NCBI GenBank assembly: GCA_034007295.1 | Contig: JAVERC010000069.1 | Span: forward strand, 1 to 12,695 | From: JACKCP01 sp034007295 | GTDB lineage: Bacteria; Desulfobacterota; Desulfobacteria; Desulfobacterales; JACKCP01 | Length of the DNA stretch: 12,695 bases | Direction of reading: 5' to 3' | Shown: positions 6,863 through 12,695 of the stretch, piece by piece | Numbering within the stretch: the stretch's first letter is position 1 | Layout of the letters: each line of letters begins with the position of its first letter | Notes under the pieces: model-generated | The model's input: the letters and a program-made list of their open reading frames with translations, nothing else | Told to the model about the DNA's origin: nothing | The model's database searches: none | Program-made: the position numbers and the translations under genes

Positions 6863-7035
6863 AATATATGGGTAACTCCAAAAAATATTAATTTTTGTTT
6901 AAATATAATATAAATGCCTTGAATTTTTATAGATTTTTTATTCCAAGCCATCAAACACCTAAGCTTGACAATATATAATAATAAAAAATCTTTGTCCAAC
7001 AGGAAAAAGGAAGGCAAAAAAATATTTTAAAGAGG

Positions 7036-7063
7036 AACTATTTTAGTTTAAACTAAAATAGTT
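7036..7063. terminator. 28-bp perfect AT-rich palindrome at the end of the FapA gene
   Basis: The 28 bases at 7036-7063 form a perfect palindrome with no spacer (half-site AACTATTTTAGTTT) that ends on the last base of the FapA stop codon. As RNA it would fold into a long A/U-rich hairpin directly after translation stops; downstream on the minus strand a run of seven T appears only about 20 bases later (complement of 7015-7021). A weak terminator or 3' stabiliser is the likeliest role; an operator is also possible. Confidence 0.45.
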
Positions 7064-9708
7064 TAGTTTTTATCTGATTTAATAAGATGAACAGGATTGC
7101 CATCCTGATCTCTTGTTGTAATTTCACATGCCTTGATATTTTTAGTTGTTTCATGAACTTTCCACATTGAATTTGGGCCGATTACCTTTGTTCCTTTTTC
7201 AATCGTTCCATGTACTATCAAAACGGGTGAAGATTCTATTGAGCTATTGAAATTTTTTATTGACTCAATCTGGGCAAGAACTTGCTTTTTGTTTTCTCCA
7301 AGTTCAGTTATTTGTTTGGTAAAATTTGACAAAAGTCCCTGGTTTTGATCCTGTGTTTCAAAAAGAGAATCCATTATTTTTTCGTATTCTTTAACTTTTA
7401 CTGACAGATTGTCTATCTTTTCTTTAATTTCATTTGCAGCTGAGGTTCTTCCAGACATTGAAATAAGTTCGAAGTGTTCTTTAAGCTGACTTAGTGCTTG
7501 ATTAGCTTTATCTTGGATTTGTGCTTTTTGTGCAATTTCTACGTGTATTTGTTTATCTTTTTCATTTATTGATTCAATTTTTTCTTTAAGATCATTGATT
7601 TCTTTATTAATATTTTCGAGCTTAAGCATATAAGGCTTTAAAGTTTTTTCAAGATATGAGTCTGTTCCAATTTCTATGGTAGAAGGTGCAGATATGTCAG
7701 TTCCAATTTGCTTTGCATCAATTCCGCCCTTAGCTGAAACAAATGAAGATATTATTTTTCCTGATTTTACTGTAACCAATCCGCTTGTTTTTATTTTTGA
7801 TTCAAGTATTTCTTTTTCAATATTAATGTTTCCGCAGGATGTAATATTTGTTTGATTGGTAAATTTTGCAGTGAGACCCTGCTGGGCAAATATTTTTCCG
7901 CCTGTAATTCCTCCTTTTATTTCAATATGGCCTTTAGCATTTAATATGGCATCTGTTGCTGATTCTGCGGTTATGTCATTGCCTGATACTTTAAATCCTG
8001 GTTTTATGCTGCCTTTGATAATGATGTTTCCGTCAAATTCAATGTGTCCTGTGTGGAAATCTACATCACCGTTTATTTCATGAACATTGAAAACAGAAAC
8101 TCTTCCGTCTATTGAAATATGGGGCTGGCCTTTTTCTGAAGCATAAACTTTAGTTCCGCTTGAATCAATGCTTGTACCTTGTCCAGCACTGATTAAGCAG
8201 TCTATTGGTTCTTTAACTATTATTTCATTTCCAAAAATATCAATTCCGTTTTTTCCCTGTTTAAGCGGAATTTTTTCAGCTAGAAGCTGTCCTTCAACTG
8301 CAACAGGAATTTCCCCCCTGTCCATAAAGTCAATATTGCCTTCTTCATCAATGTTTCCTACATTTAGATAATTTTTGGCGAAATGGCATTTTATTTCTGC
8401 ATTAACAGGATATACAGGAGGTTTACCGTTTGCAACAGGCATAGGAGAATCAAAACCTTCGTCAATAAAAGTTTTTATTACATCTTCATTTACAATCCCG
8501 AAAACTATTCCTTTTTCAATCAGTTTTGCTTTAATATCTTCGGGCTTTAGTTCTTTACCAATTGGATGGAGCAGGGCTTTCATAAAGTCTTTGGAAATTT
8601 CTATTATAATTTCTTCCTTTGATGCAAAATTTGTTTCCTGGTTTTGTATATTCTCAGAAACAGGATGCTCGGTTTTTTGGGGGTTGGAGTCGGTTTGAAA
8701 TTTTTGGGCCAGATCGTTTCTTTTTTGTTCAAGAAGTATTCTCTTTATCTGGATATTTGTCATTAATTTTTTGTCAAAAGCAATATCACAGACAGGAATA
8801 ATTTTGTGCTGATTTTGAAATATTAAATTTTGTTCCTTTAATAAATTTGAAGCAATATCTTCCTTTATGAATTTGTATATAATTCCAAGTTTAAGAAAGG
8901 TTATGTCAAATTCTCTGAGATTTTCATATTCATAGTGAATTTTTAAAATTATAATTTTTTTTCTGTCTAAAAAACCTTTGCTTTCAAGAAATTCTATAAA
9001 ATTATTTTCTTTTGCAGAGTTAATTTTTGACCATTGGGATATTGAATTTTCAAAATCTTCTTTTGATATAAACTTGTATTTTACTGCTAGTTTGGCAATT
9101 TTTAGACTTTTTGAGTCGATTTGATTTTTTATGGTGTTTTGCACGCTTTTTTTGTCTTCTTCTTCCCACATTTTGGTAAGGGGTTTATATTGTTTTTCAT
9201 TTTTTTTATACGTCGAGTTTTTAAGTATCATATTGATTTGATCATCTGTTAGAATATTTTTTTCTTTTAAAATATCTCCTGCTGATTTTAAAATCCCTTT
9301 TTTATAAAAATTTTTTTGAATTTCAAGAGCTTCTGAAGCTTGTTTTTCAGTGATGAGATCTTTTTCAAAAGCGTATTTACAGAATTCTTTGTCAATCACC
9401 CTTAAAGTTCCGGCTATAAGTTGAGAAGTTTTTTTAAGATCTATAACTTTTTTATTTAGCAATAATTGTTCGATTTCTTCAGGATATTCTGTATTTAAAA
9501 GGCTTTTGTATTCTTCATAAATCATTTCAGAGTCATTTTGAGAAATAACATTGTTTTTTACTGCTAAGTCTAAAAAAATTTTAGAATAAAAATCTTTTTG
9601 GAATCCAAAAGATGAGGCAATTTCAAAACCGCAGTTTTTGCATTTAATTGAGTCTGCTTCAATTGTTTCTCCGCATTGTGGACATTTTGAAAAAAGATTA
9701 TTATTCAT
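7063..9708 (-). CDS. FapA/DUF342-family protein with N-terminal zinc ribbon and helical repeats
   Basis: An 881-residue soluble protein, larger than typical FapA proteins (usually about 450-700). Order: a zinc ribbon at 9-26 (CPQCG, then CKNCG); four helical repeats at about 43-100, 106-165, 200-256 and 266-330; a low-complexity linker (about 335-362); the FapA domain from about 365, with GKPPVYPVNAEIK, GQLLAEKIPLKQGKNGIDIFG (as separate blocks near 428 and 473) and the glycine-rich beta-helix at about 540-680; a coiled coil at about 690-820; and a short beta segment resembling the family's C-terminus (VHGTIEKGTKVIGPNS). FapA relatives are annotated as flagellar assembly protein A; the biochemical role is unclear and the Vibrio FapA link to glucose-dependent polar flagellum placement concerns a different arrangement. 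AGCAGGT precedes the ATG. It appears to be a single-gene unit. Start and end are secure. Confidence 0.88.
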   Translation of the reverse strand: MNNNLFSKCPQCGETIEADSIKCKNCGFEIASSFGFQKDFYSKIFLDLAVKNNVISQNDSEMIYEEYKSLLNTEYPEEIEQLLLNKKVIDLKKTSQLIAGTLRVIDKEFCKYAFEKDLITEKQASEALEIQKNFYKKGILKSAGDILKEKNILTDDQINMILKNSTYKKNEKQYKPLTKMWEEEDKKSVQNTIKNQIDSKSLKIAKLAVKYKFISKEDFENSISQWSKINSAKENNFIEFLESKGFLDRKKIIILKIHYEYENLREFDITFLKLGIIYKFIKEDIASNLLKEQNLIFQNQHKIIPVCDIAFDKKLMTNIQIKRILLEQKRNDLAQKFQTDSNPQKTEHPVSENIQNQETNFASKEEIIIEISKDFMKALLHPIGKELKPEDIKAKLIEKGIVFGIVNEDVIKTFIDEGFDSPMPVANGKPPVYPVNAEIKCHFAKNYLNVGNIDEEGNIDFMDRGEIPVAVEGQLLAEKIPLKQGKNGIDIFGNEIIVKEPIDCLISAGQGTSIDSSGTKVYASEKGQPHISIDGRVSVFNVHEINGDVDFHTGHIEFDGNIIIKGSIKPGFKVSGNDITAESATDAILNAKGHIEIKGGITGGKIFAQQGLTAKFTNQTNITSCGNINIEKEILESKIKTSGLVTVKSGKIISSFVSAKGGIDAKQIGTDISAPSTIEIGTDSYLEKTLKPYMLKLENINKEINDLKEKIESINEKDKQIHVEIAQKAQIQDKANQALSQLKEHFELISMSGRTSAANEIKEKIDNLSVKVKEYEKIMDSLFETQDQNQGLLSNFTKQITELGENKKQVLAQIESIKNFNSSIESSPVLIVHGTIEKGTKVIGPNSMWKVHETTKNIKACEITTRDQDGNPVHLIKSDKN

Positions 9709-9789
9709 TTTTACCTGCTTTTTCGTTTTTTTAATAAATTCGTCATTTGAAAAAATAAGTTTAATACAGAATTTTAAAAGAGAAAAACA

Positions 9790-9821
9790 AAAAAACCTGA
9801 TTTTGGCAAATCAGGTTTTTT
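9790..9821 (-). terminator. Strong intrinsic terminator of the solute-binding protein gene
   Basis: A 14-bp perfect stem (9790-9803 with 9808-9821) around the 4-base loop TGGC contains CCTGATTT/AAATCAGG and is flanked by A-runs on one side and T-runs on the other, so it would work in both directions. It lies 44 bases after the stop codon of the gene ending at 9866 and separates it from the FapA gene. Confidence 0.9.
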
Positions 9822-9865
9822 CTTTAAGTCAATACAGTTTCTGTTTTGAGAAAAATAATATTTTT

Positions 9866-10600
9866 TTAAAATCCGTGTTTTTTAAGAATTTCTTCTAATA
9901 ATTTTTTTTCTTTCATTTTGTCAAGGCCTTCATTAAAAGCTTTTAATTTTATTTCTGGATTTTTTGTTTTTTTGGATATGCAAAGAAAAAGGTCTTTTTG
10001 TTCAAGAACAGGTTCCATAGGCACAATTTTTTCAATGTAATGGGGAAGTTTTTGTTTTATTAGATAAAGCCCTACAAATTTATCTGCGATCATAAGATCA
10101 ATTCTTCCAGCTCCAAGTTTTTTCAGGTTTGTAAGATCATCTTTTGCCTCATCTTTTTTTAGATAACTGGCATTGTCAAATTCCTGGGTATTTACATAAC
10201 CCCTCACTACTCCAATATTGTAGAGTTTAAGATCCTCCAGTTTTGAATATGAGATGTTTTTTGATTTTAACTTGAAAAGAACAAGAGGCCCACCAGGAAA
10301 AGGCTTTGATACAAGAAAATTCTCATTGAGAGTGTCTGCATAATATTCAGGGAGATATCCGTCAAATTCTCCATTTTTTGTCATTTCAACAGTTCTTGCC
10401 CAAGGCATGTATTCAATATGGGCTTTATAGCCCGAAATTTCAAAGGCCTTTTTTACAAGTTCTGCAATATAACCTTCATTCTCAAGGCTTTTGCCAATAT
10501 AAGGTGCCCATTCCAGCGAGGACAAAGATATTGTTTCTATGCTTAAAACTGGTTTGGGAATAATTAATAAACAAAGAATGATTAAAAGTTTCAATTTCAT
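9866..10600 (-). CDS. Periplasmic solute-binding protein, family 3 (amino-acid-type)
   Basis: A 244-residue exported protein of the SBP_bac_3 class, which binds amino acids and similar small solutes between two lobes. Signal peptide about 1-20 (MKLKLLIILCLLIIPKPVLS). Lobe 1 shows EWAPYIG (30-36), AELVKKAFEISGYKAHIEYMPW (in the 46-67 span) and NGEFDGYLPEYYAD (76-89). Lobe 2 begins near 107 and shows the hinge/ligand segments LKLYNIGVVRGYV (124-136) and GAGRIDLMIADKFVG (163-177). The C-terminus is complete. AAGGAG lies 9 bases before the ATG. No permease or ATPase gene is adjacent, so it is an orphan: it may serve a distant ABC transporter, act as a sensor partner, or be non-transport. The gene upstream on the same strand is a chemoreceptor, but repeats of about 245 bases separate them. 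Ligand unknown. Confidence 0.9.
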   Translation of the reverse strand: MKLKLLIILCLLIIPKPVLSIETISLSSLEWAPYIGKSLENEGYIAELVKKAFEISGYKAHIEYMPWARTVEMTKNGEFDGYLPEYYADTLNENFLVSKPFPGGPLVLFKLKSKNISYSKLEDLKLYNIGVVRGYVNTQEFDNASYLKKDEAKDDLTNLKKLGAGRIDLMIADKFVGLYLIKQKLPHYIEKIVPMEPVLEQKDLFLCISKKTKNPEIKLKAFNEGLDKMKEKKLLEEILKKHGF

Positions 10601-10645
10601 TTTGATTCTCCTTGCTAATCATTTAGTAAATTAGGAAGCTCATAG

Positions 10646-10797
10646 CTAAGTAGTTGCTGAACGAAAACGGCCTTTTTTGTCCATTCTAAAGTCAGAATCA
10701 AAATTTAATCCTCAAAATACTAAATGTATCCTAAAGGTTAAATTTTTCATCTTCCTTGAACTGAACAAAAAATTCTCGTTTTCGGCCAATTACTAAG
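10646..10797. repeat. Dispersed inverted-repeat element, copy A (152 bp, MITE-like)
   Basis: The ends form an imperfect terminal inverted repeat of about 24 bases. An 8-base perfect core, CGAAAACG (10662-10669) with CGTTTTCG (10777-10784), is extended outward by about 11 of 13 matching positions with one bulge, to CTAAG at both outer edges. The interior is A/T-rich, has no coding potential, and includes CTTTTTTGTCCATTCTAAAG and CCTTGAACTGAACAAAAAAT. It is about 95% identical to copy C. A non-autonomous mobile element or an extragenic structured repeat are both possible; no transposase is nearby and no clear target duplication is seen. Confidence 0.8.
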
Positions 10798-10870
10798 TAG
10801 TTGGTGAACGAAAACTGCCTTTTTTGTCAATTCTAAAGCCAGATTTAAACCTTAAATTTTGAAATAAGTT
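10793..10870. repeat. Partial tandem copy B of the repeat, running into the chemoreceptor 3' end
   Basis: Copy B starts in the last five bases of copy A (shared CTAAG) and repeats its left half at a 147-base period: CTAAGTAGTTGGTGAACG, then AAAACTGCC and CTTTTTTGTCAATTCTAAAG. Similarity is strong to about 10844 and weaker over the next 26 bases, which are the last codons of the chemoreceptor gene ending at 10845. The right half of the element is absent. Confidence 0.7.
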
Positions 10871-12404
10871 TTTTCAAATTATCAGAAAGACTTGTAAGGC
10901 TTTCTGCATGCAAATTAACCTCGCTTGAATTTTGGCTTAGATTTGTAATTTCAAGACTTGTATTTGCAATTTCCTTTGAAATTTCCGAAGTGACATTTGA
11001 TATTTCAGCAATATTATGGCTTATTTCATTTATACCTGTAGATGCCTGATTTACATTGTTTGCAATTTCGTCTGTTGTAGCAGACTGTTCCTCAACTGCT
11101 GCTGCTATTCCTGAAACAAGCTCATTTGTTTCATTTATAACTTTTGTTACTTCTTCAATTCCTTTTGTAGCTTCATTTGATCTTGACTGGATCATTTCAA
11201 TGTTATGCTTTATTTCTTTGGTTGCATCAGCTGTCTGCTTTGCAAGTTCTTTAATTTCATTTGCAACAACTGCAAAGCCTTTGCCTGCTTCGCCAGCTCT
11301 TGCAGCTTCTATTGTAGCATTTAGTGCCAGAAGATTCGTCTGATCGGAAATATCTGTAATTACATCTGTGACTTTACCTATATTTTCAATTTCTTTTCCA
11401 AGTTCTTCAACTTTTTTTGATGAACTTGAACTTAAGGAAACTGCTTTTTCACTTATTTCATTTGCCTTGGAGCTGTTTATTGAAATTTCCTTTATGGTAG
11501 AAGCAAGTTCTTCTGCTGCTGTTGCAACCATGTTGATATTCTGGTTTGCCTGTTCTGAGGAAGCAGATACAGAATTCATGTTTGAATTCATTTCTTCAGC
11601 TCCGCTTGCAACAGAATTTGATTGGTCTTCAATCTGTTTTACACCTGAATTCATTTTTTCGGAAACACCAGATAATTTTCTGGCTGACTGAAGTACATCT
11701 TCTCCATTAGCAGCAATTTCTTTTATAAGTGACTGCTGTGATTCAATAAAAGTATTTATCCAGTATGCAAGTTCTCCAATTTCATCTTTTTTTTCAGGAA
11801 GTCTTTTAGTTAAGTCACCTTCTCCTTTTGCAATATCAATAAGTCTTTGTTGGAAATAATTTAAGGGTGAAAAAATTAAAAATTTTGATAAAAAGAAAAT
11901 TGCAATGCTTAAAAAAAGGCAAAGTACTATTATTGTTACAGCAGACTCAGTTATGGTAGAATTGATTTTTTGTTTCATGAATTTTTTTGTTGCAAAAACA
12001 TTTACAAAACCAAGAGAAGTTCCTTCTTTTGTAATTTCTGCCTGATATTTTATGAGATTTTCTTCATTGACCTTTTCGAGTTTTTTTACACTTTTCCATG
12101 CATCATCTCTTGTCATTCCATGGCTTATTTTTTTTGCTTCAGCATTTGAAATTGTAACAGCAAAAATTCTTTCTTCCATCATTTCAGAGTTAATTGCTTC
12201 GTAAACCTGGTTGTCATCCATGTCCCAAAGCGGATTTGCAAGGTTTTTTGCAAGTCTTAGAGATATGTTTTCAGTTGTTTTTTCAAGTGCTTTTTTAAGT
12301 GCAGATGATTCTTGAGAAATCAGAAACAACTCCAATGGGATAAGGATTGCAAGGATCGATATTATACCTGCTGCCAGAAGTCTAGCTTTTATACTTATTT
12401 TCAT
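10845..12404 (-). CDS. Methyl-accepting chemotaxis protein with short periplasmic sensor
   Basis: A 519-residue transmembrane chemoreceptor. Order: membrane helix about 8-29; a periplasmic domain of about 120 residues (30-152) with LAKNLANPLWDMDDNQV (51-67), an NPLWD motif common in small single-module sensor domains of kinases and receptors; membrane helix about 154-178; HAMP about 178-230 (GEGDLTKRL at 194-202); and a coiled-coil signalling domain with hairpin tip at about 348-388 (DQTNLLALNATIEAARAGEAGKG in the middle). The C-terminus is KKLISKFKV, without a CheR pentapeptide. From the tip to the C-terminus it has the same length (165 residues) as the other receptor in the window, so they fall in the same length class and could share arrays. 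AAGGAG 9 bases upstream supports the start. The stop codon and last residues lie in sequence resembling the dispersed repeat. Ligand unknown. Confidence 0.94.
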   Translation of the reverse strand: MKISIKARLLAAGIISILAILIPLELFLISQESSALKKALEKTTENISLRLAKNLANPLWDMDDNQVYEAINSEMMEERIFAVTISNAEAKKISHGMTRDDAWKSVKKLEKVNEENLIKYQAEITKEGTSLGFVNVFATKKFMKQKINSTITESAVTIIVLCLFLSIAIFFLSKFLIFSPLNYFQQRLIDIAKGEGDLTKRLPEKKDEIGELAYWINTFIESQQSLIKEIAANGEDVLQSARKLSGVSEKMNSGVKQIEDQSNSVASGAEEMNSNMNSVSASSEQANQNINMVATAAEELASTIKEISINSSKANEISEKAVSLSSSSSKKVEELGKEIENIGKVTDVITDISDQTNLLALNATIEAARAGEAGKGFAVVANEIKELAKQTADATKEIKHNIEMIQSRSNEATKGIEEVTKVINETNELVSGIAAAVEEQSATTDEIANNVNQASTGINEISHNIAEISNVTSEISKEIANTSLEITNLSQNSSEVNLHAESLTSLSDNLKKLISKFKV

Positions 12405-12484
12405 AAATTAACTCCTTTTGTCTTAGTTTAAGTGTGAAACTGTAAAAAGGCTTATTTTTTAATGTTTTATCTTTCCTGATTAAA

Positions 12485-12565
12485 ATGATCAGCCGAGGAG
12501 ATGAGTAAATTATTATTAATTCAAATAGAGACTGAATTGAAAAAATATATTTTTAGGCTGATCAT
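12485..12565. repeat. Long-spaced 10-bp inverted repeat upstream of the chemoreceptor
   Basis: ATGATCAGCC (12485-12494) is the exact inverse complement of GGCTGATCAT (12556-12565), separated by 61 AT-rich bases. It lies between the chemoreceptor start and repeat copy C, about 80-160 bases before the ATG. It may be the ends of a small element or a pair of regulator sites; nothing coding lies between. The rest of 12405-12695 shows only the ribosome-binding site and repeat copy C. Confidence 0.4.
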
Positions 12566-12567
12566 CA

Positions 12568-12695
12568 CTTAGTTGCTGAACGAAAACGGCCTTTTTTGTC
12601 CATTCTTAAGTCAGATTCAAAATTTAATCCTCAAAATACTCAAGGTATCCTAAAGGTTAAATTTCTCATCTTCCTTGAACTGAACAAAAAATTCT
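12568..12695. repeat. Dispersed inverted-repeat element, copy C (cut by window end)
   Basis: From CTTAGTTGCTGAACG onward this copy matches copy A at about 95% identity over its full visible length, in the same orientation, up to ACAAAAAATTCT, where the window ends just before the expected right terminus CGTTTTCG. Such high identity to a copy 1.9 kb away implies recent spread or gene conversion. Confidence 0.85.

Noticed and set aside
6965..6985. TTGACA followed by TATAAT-like bases on the plus strand
   Set aside because: The spacing between the two boxes is far too short, and no plus-strand gene follows; likely chance in AT-rich sequence.
8375..8801. Plus-strand frames inside the FapA gene
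   Set aside because: They are antisense shadows of a gene with clear domain content and have no ribosome-binding sites or recognisable motifs.
10646..12695. CRISPR array
   Set aside because: The repeats are about 150 bp, irregularly placed and contain inverted termini; there are no short direct repeats with uniform spacers and no cas genes.

Overview
The window is a 12.7 kb AT-rich stretch (about one third G+C by eye) of a Gram-negative, motile, chemotactic bacterium. Two membrane chemoreceptors, a beta-barrel outer-membrane protein with a C-terminal Phe, periplasmic binding proteins with signal peptides and a DtxR regulator with a deltaproteobacterial-looking cysteine insert together suggest a low-GC Desulfobacterota (Desulfobacterales-like) genome. 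That placement is inference from protein style; no ribosomal or sulfate-reduction marker is present.

Layout. 1-207: 3' flank of a chemoreceptor, with a hairpin terminator candidate. 208-2199 (-): dCache chemoreceptor carrying what looks like a full amino-acid-binding motif. 2298-3180 (+): a small unknown ORF overlapping rsmE (16S rRNA m3U1498 methyltransferase). 3181-3917: a 737-bp gap holding a decayed 3' fragment of a porin gene, a diverged copy of a dispersed inverted-repeat element and a 16-bp palindrome. 3918-5624 (+): a two-gene operon of a small PstS-like periplasmic protein and a 416-aa outer-membrane porin-like protein, ending in a terminator. 5709-6862 (-): a two-gene operon of a DtxR-type metal-dependent repressor and a small GspG-like pseudopilin relative. 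7063-9708 (-): a large FapA/DUF342 protein with a zinc ribbon and four helical repeats in front of it. 9866-10600 (-): a solitary family-3 solute-binding protein with its own terminator. 10646-10870: tandem copies of the dispersed repeat. 10845-12404 (-): a second chemoreceptor. 12568-12695: another copy of the repeat, cut by the window edge.

How they fit. The two chemoreceptors have cytoplasmic arms of nearly identical length and so could share one signalling array while sensing different things. The PstS-like/porin pair looks like an envelope uptake module, and the fragment at 3192-3277 shows that a paralogue of this porin once stood next to rsmE. The DtxR regulator is translationally adjacent to the pseudopilin-like gene, an unexplained pairing.

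I see no CRISPR array, tRNA, rRNA, intact insertion sequence or recognisable defence system. The most unusual items are the roughly 150-bp inverted-repeat element family (3-5 copies, one merging with the 3' end of a gene), the porin remnant, and the FapA protein with repeats resembling the N-terminal domain of type II secretion ATPases. I do not see strong evidence for a wholly new system.
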